Assembly: GCA_031178105.1 (NCBI GenBank) | Contig: JAPSJX010000014.1 | Coordinates: 1 to 38,695, forward strand | Origin: Agrococcus sp. | GTDB lineage: Bacteria; Actinomycetota; Actinomycetes; Actinomycetales; Microbacteriaceae | Direction of reading: 5' to 3' | Length of the DNA: 38,695 nucleotides | Part shown: positions 31,106 through 38,695 of the stretch, in pieces | Layout of the letters: each line of letters starts with the position of its first letter | How positions within the stretch are numbered: position 1 is the first letter of the stretch | The notes under the pieces: model-generated | The model's input: only the letters and a program-made list of their open reading frames with translations | Database searches by the model: none | Told to the model about the DNA's origin: nothing | Program-made: the position numbers and the translations under genes

Positions 31106-33054
31106 TGCGACCGCACCGGTGGGACGCGGTCGTCGTCGGCGGAGGGCCGCGCGCGGTCGCGGTCGTCGAGCGCCTCACCGCACACGTGCGCCGCTCCGGC
31201 GGGCGCCCCGTCTCGGTCGCGATCATCGACGCCGTCGAGGTGGGCGCCGGGGCGACCTGGCGCACCGACCAGACCGAGCACTTCCTCAACAACACGACCT
31301 CGTCGCAGACGACGATCTACCCGGACGCGTCGACCGGCCTCGATGACGTGCCGGACGACGGCGAGACGCTCGTCGCCTGGGCGCGGCGAGTGGCGGTCGA
31401 GGGCGAGACGGCAGACCGCCCGTCGTGGGTCGTGCAGGAGGCTCGCCGCACCGATCCCGGCTCGTTCCCGTCGCGCCGGCTGCAGGGCGCCTACTACGTC
31501 GAGCAGCTGGACCGCATCGAGGCGCGCGGCGGTGTCGTGCTCGCACGCATCGTGGGGACGGTCGTCGACGTCGTGGAGGGTCCGGGCGCCGCCACCGTCG
31601 TGCTCAGCGACGGCATGCGCCTCGTCGCCGCCTCGGTCGTGCTCGCGCAGGGCATGGTGCAGTCGCGGCCGGACGCCGAGGTGCGCTCGCTCGCGGCGGC
31701 CGCGGATCGGCACGGCCTCGTCTACGTCGCGCCCGGGATGCCCTCGGAACGCGACTGGTCGGTGCTGCCCGCAGGCGAGGACGTGATCGTCCGAGGCCTC
31801 GGCGCGAACTTCTTCGACGTGGTCGCGGAGCTCACGGCCGGCCGCGGCGGCCGCTTCGAGCCGGTCGCGGACGATCCGCACGGCCGGCTGCGCTACCTGC
31901 CGAGCGGCCGGGAGCCGCGCCTCCACGCGGGATCGCGCCGGGGCATCCCGTACCGCAGCAAGGGCGACCTGAGCGCGCGGCAGGCCGCCGTGGGCCCGCG
32001 CTTCGCGACGGCCGCCTGGTTCTCGGAGCTCGGTGCGCGACCGGCCGGGTCGGTCGACTTCGGCGCGGAGGTGTGGCCGATGGTCGCTCGCGATCTCGCG
32101 CTCGCCGGCGCCGTCGCGACCGAGGCCCGACACCCGGGAGCGGTCGCCGGCGGCATCGAGGCGCTGGGCGCCGCGCTCGCGGAGCTGCCCCTGCCGACGA
32201 CGGCGAGCGCCGCCGCCCGCGACGCGACGCGCGCCGTCGACGCCGTGCTCGCCGCGCGCATGGCGCCCGAGCACCTCCTGCAGCTCGAGCACCTGCGGCG
32301 ACCGACGCTCGGCGAGCCGATCGATGCCCGGACCTGGGCGCGGATGGTGGAGCGGCTCGTCGTCGACGAGCTCGACAGCATCGCGAACCCCGCGACCAGC
32401 CCGCGGCAGGCGGTGAACCGCGCGATGGCGGTGCTGCGCGGGCCCGCGGCCGGGCTGGCCGCGTCAGGCGTGGTCGAGTGGGGCTCGCGCGTGCACGACG
32501 TGCAGGGCTGGTTCGACGCCGACGGGCTCTTCCTCGCCAGCGGTCCGCCAGCCGGGCGCACCCGCCAGGTGCTCGCGCTCATCGAGGCCGGCGTCGTGCG
32601 GCTCACCGGGCCCGAGACGACGGTCGCGGTGGAGGACGGGGCGTTCGTCGCGCGCTCGGCGATCACCGGCGCCGTCGTGCGCGCTCGCGCGCTCGCCGAG
32701 ACGCGCATGTCGAAGGGCCGAGTGCCCGACACCGACGACCCGCTGCTGCGGTCCCTGCTCGACTCGGGCCGTGCGCGCGTGCACGCGATGGAGGCGAGGG
32801 ACGGCGCCCGCGTGCAGAGCGCGAGCCTCGACGCCGTGCCCCCGTCGGCCGGGGCGCGGCTCGGTCTCGCGCTCGTCGACGGCGCGGGGGAGCCGTCCGC
32901 CCGCGTGCTCGTGCTCGGCATCCCGGCGCTCAGCACGCAGCCGGGCAGCGCCATCGGCGCATCGCCCGGGGTGCGCTCACCGCTGCTGGCCGGCGCCGAT
33001 CTCGCCGCACGGCGCGTGCTCGCGCTCGTGCCCGAGCCGCTGCTGCAGCCCTGA
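31105..33054 (+). CDS. FAD/NAD(P)-binding protein of the PF13454 type
   Basis: This 649-residue cytoplasmic protein is a large flavoprotein-like enzyme of unassigned reaction. The N-terminus DAVVVGGGPRAVAVVERL (7-24) is a Rossmann GxGxxA dinucleotide site. DQTEHFLNNTTSSQTTIYPD near 54-73 is typical of the FAD-NAD(P)-binding family (PF13454) and related to N-hydroxylating monooxygenase-like folds. A second site is plausible at DVIVRGLGANFFDVVAEL near 229-246, which would be the NAD(P) region. The remaining ~350 residues are Ala/Arg-rich and family-specific. It overlaps the importer ATPase gene by one base. Co-location with the importer and the CxxC protein suggests it acts on the imported compound. 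Neither substrate nor product can be read. Confidence 0.72.
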   Translation: MRPHRWDAVVVGGGPRAVAVVERLTAHVRRSGGRPVSVAIIDAVEVGAGATWRTDQTEHFLNNTTSSQTTIYPDASTGLDDVPDDGETLVAWARRVAVEGETADRPSWVVQEARRTDPGSFPSRRLQGAYYVEQLDRIEARGGVVLARIVGTVVDVVEGPGAATVVLSDGMRLVAASVVLAQGMVQSRPDAEVRSLAAAADRHGLVYVAPGMPSERDWSVLPAGEDVIVRGLGANFFDVVAELTAGRGGRFEPVADDPHGRLRYLPSGREPRLHAGSRRGIPYRSKGDLSARQAAVGPRFATAAWFSELGARPAGSVDFGAEVWPMVARDLALAGAVATEARHPGAVAGGIEALGAALAELPLPTTASAAARDATRAVDAVLAARMAPEHLLQLEHLRRPTLGEPIDARTWARMVERLVVDELDSIANPATSPRQAVNRAMAVLRGPAAGLAASGVVEWGSRVHDVQGWFDADGLFLASGPPAGRTRQVLALIEAGVVRLTGPETTVAVEDGAFVARSAITGAVVRARALAETRMSKGRVPDTDDPLLRSLLDSGRARVHAMEARDGARVQSASLDAVPPSAGARLGLALVDGAGEPSARVLVLGIPALSTQPGSAIGASPGVRSPLLAGADLAARRVLALVPEPLLQP

Positions 33055-33082
33055 CGCGCGCCGGCGTCGGGCCGGTGAGACG

Positions 33083-33116
33083 CGGGAAGGGGGAGGCCAC
33101 AGCCTCCCCCTTCCCG
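33083..33116. terminator. Bidirectional terminator between the flavoprotein gene and tctA
   Basis: A perfect 15-bp stem (CGGGAAGGGGGAGGC / GCCTCCCCCTTCCCG) with loop CACA lies 28 bases after the flavoprotein stop and 8 bases before the tctA stop. It ends both convergent operons. Confidence 0.88.
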
Positions 33117-33124
33117 GTCGTGCG

Positions 33125-34807
33125 TCAGCGGCTCGCGTCGTCGTCCCGACCGTCGGGACGGACGTCGCCGCGCTCCGCATCGCGCCGCACGATGGGCGTC
33201 GCGCGCGTCGAGAGACGACCGCGGTCGACCTCGGGATGCGGCTCGTGCGACTCGATCTCCTCGTCGAGGGTCGCGATCGCCGTCGTGTCGGCGGGCTGGA
33301 GCGATGCCTCGAACCGCGCGCGGCGGCGCTTCAGCCACAGCGCGAGGGCGATGATGAGCGCCATCACGACGTAGGCGACGATCGAGAACGGGCTCTGCAC
33401 GAGGTAGGCAGGATCGCCCTGGCCGATCTGCATCGCCTTGCGGAGCTGCTCCTCTGCCATCGGGCCGAGGATCGCGCCGACGACGAGCGGGGCGATCGGG
33501 AAGCCGAGCCTGCGCATGAAGAAGCCGAGCACGCCGAGCACGAGCAACACGCCGATGTCGAAGACCGTGAAGTTCGCCGCGTACGCACCGAGCCCCGCGA
33601 AGACCAGGATGCCCGCGTAGAGGTAGGGCCGCGGGATCTGCAGCAGCTTCACCCACATGCCCACGAGCGGCAGGTTCAGCACGAGCAGCAGCGCGTTGCC
33701 GATGAAGAGGCTCGCGATGAGCGCCCACACGAGCGTCGACTGCGTGTCGAACAGCCGCGGACCCGGCTGGATGCCGTACGTCTGGAAGGCGCTCAGGATG
33801 ATCGCCGCGGTGGCCGTCGTCGGGATGCCGAGCGTCAGCAGGGGCACGAGCACACCGGCGGCGGCTGCGTTGTTCGCTGCCTCCGGACCGGCGACGCCCT
33901 CGATGGCGCCCTTCCCGAACTGCTTGCGGTACTCCGGCTTCGCGACGCTGCGCTCCGTCGCATAGGAGAGGAAGGTCGCGACGTCCGCGCCGCCTGCGGG
34001 GATCGAGCCGATCGGGAAGCCGATCGCCGCACCGCGCAGCCACGACTTCCACGACCGCGCCCAGTCGGATCGGCGCATCCAGGTGCGCCAACCGCGGGTG
34101 ATCGGGATGATCGGGATCGTGCCGCCGCGCAGCCGCGAGCCGACGTAGAGCGCCTCGCCGAGCGCGAACAGGCCGACCGCCACGAGCACGACGTCGATGC
34201 CGTCGCCGAGCTGCGGGACGCCGAACGTGAAGCGCGACTGCCCGGTGAGGGTGTCGACGCCGATCAGGCCGATGAAGAGGCCGATCGACAGCGACACCAT
34301 GCCGCGCCACGCGCTGTCGCCCAGCAGCGCCCCGACTGTCAGGAACGCGATCACCATGAGCGCGAAGTAGTCGGACGGGCCGAGGCTGACCGCGAAGCGC
34401 GCGACGGTGGGCGCGAGGAGGGTCAGCAGCAGCGTCGCGATCGTGCCGGCGACGAACGACCCGATGGCGGCGGTCGCGAGCGCGGCGGCGCCGCGGCCGG
34501 CGCGCGCCATCTTGTTGCCCTCGAGCGCCGTCACGATCGACGCGGACTCGCCTGGCGTGTTCAGCAGGATCGAGGTGGTCGAGCCGCCGTACATGCCGCC
34601 GTAGTAGATGCCGGCGAACACGATGAACGCCGCGGTCGGCTCGAGCGCGTACGTGATCGGCAGCAGCAGCGCGACCGTCATGGCGGGGCCGATGCCGGGC
34701 AGCACGCCCACCGCGGTGCCGAGCAGCACGCCGAGCAGCGCGTAGAGGAGGTAGATCGGCTGCAGCGCGGTGGCGAAGCCCTCCAGCAGCAGGGTCCAGG
34801 TGTCCAT
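33125..34807 (-). CDS. tctA: Tripartite tricarboxylate transporter large permease TctA
   Basis: This is a 560-residue membrane protein with about twelve helices, the large channel subunit of a TTT transporter. Family signatures are [23 protein letters not shown] near 28-50, [45 protein letters not shown] near 59-103, and in the second half [59 protein letters not shown]. About 50 extra charged residues follow the last helix ([17 protein letters not shown]...DDDASR), longer than usual. The ATG at 34807 overlaps the tctB stop (TGATG), and an upstream extension of the frame is antisense-like and rejected. It is the last gene of tctCBA. The cargo is a di- or tricarboxylate by family. Confidence 0.94.
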   Translation of the reverse strand: MDTWTLLLEGFATALQPIYLLYALLGVLLGTAVGVLPGIGPAMTVALLLPITYALEPTAAFIVFAGIYYGGMYGGSTTSILLNTPGESASIVTALEGNKMARAGRGAAALATAAIGSFVAGTIATLLLTLLAPTVARFAVSLGPSDYFALMVIAFLTVGALLGDSAWRGMVSLSIGLFIGLIGVDTLTGQSRFTFGVPQLGDGIDVVLVAVGLFALGEALYVGSRLRGGTIPIIPITRGWRTWMRRSDWARSWKSWLRGAAIGFPIGSIPAGGADVATFLSYATERSVAKPEYRKQFGKGAIEGVAGPEAANNAAAAGVLVPLLTLGIPTTATAAIILSAFQTYGIQPGPRLFDTQSTLVWALIASLFIGNALLLVLNLPLVGMWVKLLQIPRPYLYAGILVFAGLGAYAANFTVFDIGVLLVLGVLGFFMRRLGFPIAPLVVGAILGPMAEEQLRKAMQIGQGDPAYLVQSPFSIVAYVVMALIIALALWLKRRRARFEASLQPADTTAIATLDEEIESHEPHPEVDRGRLSTRATPIVRRDAERGDVRPDGRDDDASR

Positions 34808-35358
34808 CAGAGGCCGATCCAGGAGGTGAGGGTGCCGGTGGGCGGCAGCGACAGGCCCAGCAGCGAGCCGAAGACGAGCTGGGTGATGATGCCGAGCGCG
34901 AGGCCGATGAGCACGGCGACCCACCAGCGCTTCGCGCCGAGCGCGAGCGCGGCCCCGGTGAACAGGATGGTGACGCCGAGCGGCCAGCCCAGCAGCGGGA
35001 TCGTGGCCATGAGCGAGAGGAAGCTGACCACGACGATGCCGGTCGGGATCCAGGCGGTGCCGTGCTCGAGGTCGATGTCCTCGCCGGCCTCTGCGTGGCC
35101 GTAGCTGCCGCGCAGCTGCCCGATCAGGACAGCGAGCGACGACAGCAGCAGCAGCCCGCCGACGGCGAACGGCACGACGCGGGCGCCGAGCGCGTTCGTC
35201 GAGCCAGGAGGCTCACGGATGGTGGTGGTGGTGACGATCACCGCGACGGAGAGCGCGACGAGCAGTCCGACGAAGATCATCGCCTCGATGCGCGCTGCCC
35301 GCGCACGCGCCGCGGCCGACGCGCCCTCGACGGGCGCGTCGGCCGTGGCGTCGCTCAT
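34807..35358 (-). CDS. tctB: Tripartite tricarboxylate transporter small permease TctB
   Basis: This is a 183-residue protein of the TctB family, with four helices at about 26-46, 62-83, 106-127 and 133-170 (the last a long pair around [31 protein letters not shown]). The motif [16 protein letters not shown] near 58-73 is characteristic. The N-terminus is Ala-rich and cytoplasmic. It is the small partner of TctA and the most variable subunit. Start and stop overlap tctC and tctA by 4 and 1-3 bases, giving a tightly coupled operon. Confidence 0.9.
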   Translation of the reverse strand: MSDATADAPVEGASAAARARAARIEAMIFVGLLVALSVAVIVTTTTIREPPGSTNALGARVVPFAVGGLLLLSSLAVLIGQLRGSYGHAEAGEDIDLEHGTAWIPTGIVVVSFLSLMATIPLLGWPLGVTILFTGAALALGAKRWWVAVLIGLALGIITQLVFGSLLGLSLPPTGTLTSWIGL

Positions 35359-36404
35359 TCGATGAGGCCGATCGTGCGCAGGGTCTCCTGGGTGACGGTC
35401 ACGTCCTCCTCGAGGAACGCTTCGAACTCGTCACCGGTCATGAAGGCATCCGTCCAGCCCTTGGTCTCGAGCGCCTCGGTCCACGCCTCCTGGCCGTGCA
35501 GCTCGGTGACGAGGTCGATGAGCGCGGTGCGCTCGGCGTCGGAGATGCCGCCCGGGGCGATGACGCCGCGCCAGTTCGTGACGGTGACGTCGATGCCCTC
35601 GTCCTGGATCGTCGGCACGTCGGGGAGCGCCTCGGCAGGCTCGGCGCTCGAGACGGCCAGGGCGCGCAGGTCGCCGGCCAGCACGGACTCGGAGAACTCC
35701 CCGACGCCGGAGATGCCGGCCTGCACGGTGCCGCCCAGCAGCATCGTGAGGGCCTCGCCGCCGCCGGAGTTGGCGATGTAGTTCAGCGTCGACGGCACCT
35801 CGGTCGCCTCGACGCCCGCCTCGCTCAGCAGCAGGCCCGCGAGGATGTGGTCGATGCCGCCCGCGGAGCCGCCGGTGACGGCGACGCCCTGGCCCTCGGC
35901 GACGATGGCGTCGAGGAGGTCCTGCAGCGACTGGTACTCCGAGTCGGCGGGCACGACGATGACGAGCGGCTCCTCGGTGAGCTTCGCGATCGGCGTCATG
36001 TCCTCGATGCGGTTCTCGGAGGCGTTCGTCTCGACGGCGCCGACCATGACGGACCCCATGACCATGAGGGTGTTCGGGTCGGTCTCGGTCGCGAGGCTCG
36101 CGAGGCCGACGGTGCCGCCGGCGCCGCCGATGTTCTCGACCGGCGCCGAGCCGACGAGGCCCGTCTCGGTGAGGACCCTGCTGATCTCGCGGGCCGTCTG
36201 GTCCCAGCCGCCGCCCGGGTCGGCGGGAGCGATGACGCTGACGTCCGTGATGGCCGCAGCCTCACCCTCCGCGCCCTCGGAGCCGCTCGGGGCGCCGCCC
36301 GTCGAGCACGCGGCGAGCGCGATGACTGCGGCTCCGGCGATGCCGGCGCGGGCGATGGTGGTCATGCGCGTGCTGCGCGCGGTGCTTCGGTGCATGGATC
36401 GCAC
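35355..36404 (-). CDS. tctC: Tripartite tricarboxylate transporter binding lipoprotein TctC
   Basis: This is a 349-residue lipoprotein of the Bug/TctC family that binds the carboxylate outside the cell. The lipobox LAAC gives Cys33. The mature part shows VSVIAPADPGGGWDQTARE, the conserved glycine-rich ligand loop, then VENIGGAGGTVGLASLA, VTGGSAGGIDHILAGLL, NYIANSGGGEALTMLLGG and LPDVPTIQDEGIDVTVTNWRGV. The start is taken as GTG 36404, 4 nt after GGAGG; ATG 36395 is 13 nt away and ATG 36365 leaves a shorter but still workable signal peptide. It overlaps tctB. The upstream space is shared divergently with the sensor kinase gene, which suggests induction by the same substrate. Confidence 0.93.
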   Translation of the reverse strand: MRSMHRSTARSTRMTTIARAGIAGAAVIALAACSTGGAPSGSEGAEGEAAAITDVSVIAPADPGGGWDQTAREISRVLTETGLVGSAPVENIGGAGGTVGLASLATETDPNTLMVMGSVMVGAVETNASENRIEDMTPIAKLTEEPLVIVVPADSEYQSLQDLLDAIVAEGQGVAVTGGSAGGIDHILAGLLLSEAGVEATEVPSTLNYIANSGGGEALTMLLGGTVQAGISGVGEFSESVLAGDLRALAVSSAEPAEALPDVPTIQDEGIDVTVTNWRGVIAPGGISDAERTALIDLVTELHGQEAWTEALETKGWTDAFMTGDEFEAFLEEDVTVTQETLRTIGLIE

Positions 36405-36420
36405 GTCTCCTCCTTGAGCG

Positions 36421-36438
36421 CTCGGCACCGATGCCGAG
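36421..36438 (-). repeat. Hairpin in the tctC leader
   Basis: CTCGGCA-CCGA-TGCCGAG is a perfect 7-bp stem ending 6 bases before the tctC Shine-Dalgarno site, inside the expected leader of about 45 nt. It might influence mRNA stability or ribosome access. Confidence 0.4.
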
Positions 36439-36453
36439 TCGCGATCTGGTGCG

Positions 36454-36459
36454 ACGCTA
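36454..36459 (-). promoter_or_regulatory. -10 element of tctCBA
   Basis: TAGCGT read on the - strand fits TANNNT and lies 49 bases upstream of the GTG. No matching -35 is seen, as expected for an activator-dependent promoter. Confidence 0.45.
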
Positions 36460-36491
36460 GTGGTCGCGGGCGGGTCCGCAGGCGTTGTGGT

Positions 36492-36507
36492 CGAAAGGTG
36501 CGTTTCG
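36492..36507. promoter_or_regulatory. Operator candidate in the tctC / sensor-kinase divergent region
   Basis: CGAAA-GGTGCG-TTTCG is a perfect inverted repeat centred about 52 bases upstream of the predicted tctC transcription start. TGGTCG-type sequences recur just beside it (36487-36493, 36505-36510, 36515-36520 in slightly varied form). It is a good position for binding by the CitB/DcuR-like regulator encoded at 38153. Confidence 0.45.
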
Positions 36508-36545
36508 GTCGTTCTGGTCGGAGGCCGCTCCGCTGACCGGCGGCC

Positions 36546-36551
36546 TACCAT
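36546..36551 (+). promoter_or_regulatory. -10 element of the sensor-kinase gene, leaderless geometry
   Basis: TACCAT is followed by 6 nt (GGTCGC) and GTG 36558. Confidence 0.5.
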
Positions 36552-36557
36552 GGTCGC

Positions 36558-38156
36558 GTGAGACGGGCGATGCGGCTTCGCACCCAGCTGGTGCTGCTCC
36601 AGAGCGCGATCATGCTCGTCGTCATCCTGGGCTCGGGAATCGCCGCCGCCTGGCTGCAGGAGCGATCGCTGCGCGATGCGTACCTCGACCGCATGATCGC
36701 CGTCGCGGAGTCGACGGCGGGGCTGCCGTCGGTCGTCGAGGCGTTCGACGACCCCGACCCCTCGGCCAGCATCCAGCCGATCGCCGAGACCGTCCGGGAG
36801 GCATCCGACGTGACCTACGTCGTGGTCACCGACGCCGACGGCATCCGCTACTCGCACCCGAACCCCGATCTGATCGGGGAGCGCGTGTCCACCGAGCCGA
36901 CCGCCGCGGAGTCGGGCGAGGTCTTCGTCGGCACGCAGACGGGCACGCTGGGCACCTCCTGGCGCGCGAAGGTCCCCGTGTTCGACGAGTCGGGCGCGCT
37001 GATCGGCCAGGTCTCCGTCGGCATCCTCGAGTCGGAGCTGCAGCGCGACTGGCTCAGCACCGTCTGGATCCTCGCCGCCTGCCTCGCGATCGCCGCGGTC
37101 GTCGGCGTCGTGCTCGCCTCGTGGGCGGCGTCCCTCGTGCGACGGCGCATCTACGGGGTCGAGCCGGAGGAGATCAAGTCGATGCTCGAGACCCGCAACG
37201 CGACGCTGCACGGCATCGGCGACGGCCTCGTCGTGCTCGACGAGCGCGGCGGGATCGTGCTGTGCAACGACGCCGCGCTCCGGCTGCTCGGCCGCGAGCC
37301 CGGCGCCGACCTCGCCGGCACGCCGGTGGCCGACGTGCTCGACGCGCCCATCGACCCGCTGCTCGCCGACTCGGGGGAGCAGCAGCTCGTGCTGGCCGGC
37401 GAGCGCAAGCTCGTCGCCCGCGCCGACCAGGTGGTGGTCGACGACCGCGCCGTCGGCACCGTGCTGATCCTGCGCGACCGCACCGAGCTCGACGCGGCGC
37501 TGCGCGATCTCGCCGGCGCCCAGGGGATGACCGAGACGCTGCGCGCCCAGCAGCACGAGTTCGCGAACACGCTGCACACCCTCGGCGGGCTGCTCGAGCT
37601 CGGCGAGGCCGACGCCGCCATGGCGGTGATCGAGCGTGCCGGGGCCGGTGGCGCGCTCGCCTCGCTCGAGCCGGCCACGGGCATCCTCGAGCTCGAGGTG
37701 GCCGCGCTGCTGCTCGCCAAGCGGGCGCAGGCGAAGGAGCGCGGGGTCGAGCTCGTCGTGCTGCCCGGGTCGACGCTGCGGCCGGCGGAGTCGGCCGGCG
37801 TGGCCGGCGACTGGCTCACCGTGCTCGGCAACCTCGTCGACAACGCGATGGATGCGTCCGGGGGCGGCCGCGTCGAGGTCGCGATCGATGACGAGGAGGT
37901 CGACGGCCGCCGCGTGGTGACGATCACCGTCGACGACGACGGCCCGGGGGTGCTCGAATCGCAGCGCGACGCCATCTTCGAGATCGAGGTCTCGACGAAG
38001 TCGCACGTCGCCGGCCTCGCCCGCGGCTACGGGCTCACGCTCGTGCGCCGCGTCGCCGAGCGACTCGGCGGCAGCGCGCACGTCGAGCCATCGCCGATCG
38101 GCGGCGCGCGCTTCGTCGCCCGACTGCCGGTCGTGCCGAGCGAGGTGCGCGCATGA
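36558..38156 (+). CDS. CitA/DcuS-like sensor histidine kinase
   Basis: This is a 532-residue membrane sensor of the citrate/C4-dicarboxylate class. Transmembrane helix 1 is at about 11-33 and helix 2 at about 166-194. Between them is a PAS-like sensor domain with GIRYSHPNPDLIGERV (95-110), the conserved CitA/DcuS ligand-binding segment. A cytoplasmic PAS domain follows (about 214-310). The phosphoacceptor His333 is in RAQQHEFANTLHTLGGLLEL. ATP-binding boxes are N425/N429 (LGNLVDNAMDA), DDDGPG at 459-464 and GLARGYGL at 487-494. It overlaps the response-regulator gene by 4 bases (ATGA). Divergence from tctCBA points to control of carboxylate uptake. The GTG start is supported by the promoter geometry. 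Confidence 0.94.
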   Translation: MRRAMRLRTQLVLLQSAIMLVVILGSGIAAAWLQERSLRDAYLDRMIAVAESTAGLPSVVEAFDDPDPSASIQPIAETVREASDVTYVVVTDADGIRYSHPNPDLIGERVSTEPTAAESGEVFVGTQTGTLGTSWRAKVPVFDESGALIGQVSVGILESELQRDWLSTVWILAACLAIAAVVGVVLASWAASLVRRRIYGVEPEEIKSMLETRNATLHGIGDGLVVLDERGGIVLCNDAALRLLGREPGADLAGTPVADVLDAPIDPLLADSGEQQLVLAGERKLVARADQVVVDDRAVGTVLILRDRTELDAALRDLAGAQGMTETLRAQQHEFANTLHTLGGLLELGEADAAMAVIERAGAGGALASLEPATGILELEVAALLLAKRAQAKERGVELVVLPGSTLRPAESAGVAGDWLTVLGNLVDNAMDASGGGRVEVAIDDEEVDGRRVVTITVDDDGPGVLESQRDAIFEIEVSTKSHVAGLARGYGLTLVRRVAERLGGSAHVEPSPIGGARFVARLPVVPSEVRA

Positions 38157-38695
38157 GGCCGCTGCGCGCGCTCATCGTCGAGGACGATCGGGCGGTCGCG
38201 CTCGTCACCCGCAGGTTCGTGGAGCGGCACGGCGCGTTCGTCGTCGTCGGGGAGGCTGCCACGGGGCGCGCGGCGATCGAGGCGATCGAGGCGGTCCGGC
38301 CCGACCTCGTGCTGCTCGATGTGCACCTGCCGGACGCCTCCGGCATCGAGGTGCTGCGGGTCGCCCGCACGCGGGGCTTCGCCGGCGAGGTCGTCGCCGT
38401 CACCGCTGCCCGCGACCTCGAGACGGTCCGGGCGGCGCGCGCCTTCGGCGTGCGGCATTACCTCGTCAAGCCGTTCGGCCTGGAGGCGATGCGCGAGCGG
38501 CTGGTGGCGATCCGGGCCGAGCTCGAGCAGGCCGTTGCGCTGGGCGTGCGCGTGCTCGACCAGCGCGCCGTCGACGCGATGCTGCAGCCCTCCGACCGAC
38601 CGCGGCCTGCACCGGCGGGCTCGCAGCTCACGCTCGACCGCGTCGCCGCCCTGCTCGAGCGGCTGCCGGAGACCGCGAGCGCGGCCGAGATCGGG
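38153..38695 (+). CDS. CitB/DcuR-like response regulator (3' end outside window)
   Basis: These are the first 181 codons of a two-component response regulator. The receiver domain covers residues 1-120: acidic pocket Glu10-Asp11-Asp12, phosphoacceptor Asp56 in LLDVHLPD, Thr84, and Lys106 in YLVKPF. A linker with AELEQAVALGVRVLDQRAVDAML follows. The sequence breaks off at the start of what is probably the helix-turn-helix DNA-binding domain (LTLDRVAALLERLPETASAAEIG). The layout agrees with the CitB/DpiA/DcuR group that pairs with CitA-like kinases. Its ATG overlaps the kinase stop. It likely activates tctCBA. Confidence 0.93.
   Translation, partial: MRPLRALIVEDDRAVALVTRRFVERHGAFVVVGEAATGRAAIEAIEAVRPDLVLLDVHLPDASGIEVLRVARTRGFAGEVVAVTAARDLETVRAARAFGVRHYLVKPFGLEAMRERLVAIRAELEQAVALGVRVLDQRAVDAMLQPSDRPRPAPAGSQLTLDRVAALLERLPETASAAEIG

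Overview
The window is GC-rich actinobacterial chromosome with dense genes, short spacers, many GTG starts and very few A/T-rich stretches. The protein set (GuaB plus the actinobacterial paralogue GuaB3, SURF1, a DUF3817 protein, a Bax-inhibitor-1 protein with a G/Q/P/Y-rich N-terminus, SufS-SufU) suggests the family Microbacteriaceae, perhaps near Agrococcus. The genus is an inference. No tRNA, rRNA, CRISPR array, phage or transposase gene was seen, and no gene-free stretch exceeds 300 bases.

Layout. 1-2.4 kb: 3' end of groES, a terminator, rarD, and a convergent AI-2E family membrane protein. 2.4-8.5 kb: a branched-chain-amino-acid-type (HAAT) ABC importer. The binding protein is on +, and livH-livM-livG-livF run towards it on -, with two perfect hairpin terminators between. 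The binding-protein promoter carries a perfect GlnR-type box and a 14-bp palindrome. LivH has an unusual secreted-type domain at its N-terminus. 8.5-17.2 kb: guanine-nucleotide genes guaB, guaB3 and guaA, interrupted by a nuclease-like/AbiEi-like gene lying between two related palindromic elements, and by glpD, a SURF1 protein and a DUF3817 protein. 17.2-26.8 kb: mostly separate housekeeping genes: a membrane protein, an alpha/beta hydrolase, sufS-sufU, a bile-acid:Na+ symporter-family protein, a Bax-inhibitor-1 protein, a glycerophosphodiesterase, the helicase PcrA/UvrD and a small membrane protein.

26.9-33.1 kb: a compact five-gene putative operon. It contains a fused CMD/AhpD-like protein (CxxC-xxx-H), a FecBCD/BtuCD-type importer (lipoprotein, permease, ATPase) and a 649-residue FAD/NAD(P)-binding protein, closed by a perfect 15-bp terminator hairpin. 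It reads as uptake of a chelate or cofactor-like compound coupled to cytoplasmic redox chemistry, and it is the best candidate here for an undescribed system. 33.1-38.7 kb: a tripartite tricarboxylate transporter (tctC-tctB-tctA, -), divergent from a CitA/DcuS-like sensor kinase and its response regulator (cut by the window end), which probably sense and control uptake of a carboxylate.

A recurring structural theme is promoter placement. In nine genes a TANNNT hexamer sits exactly 6 nt before a GTG start or exactly 7 nt before an ATG start, the geometry expected of leaderless mRNAs. Genes inside operons instead use stop/start overlaps or Shine-Dalgarno sites.
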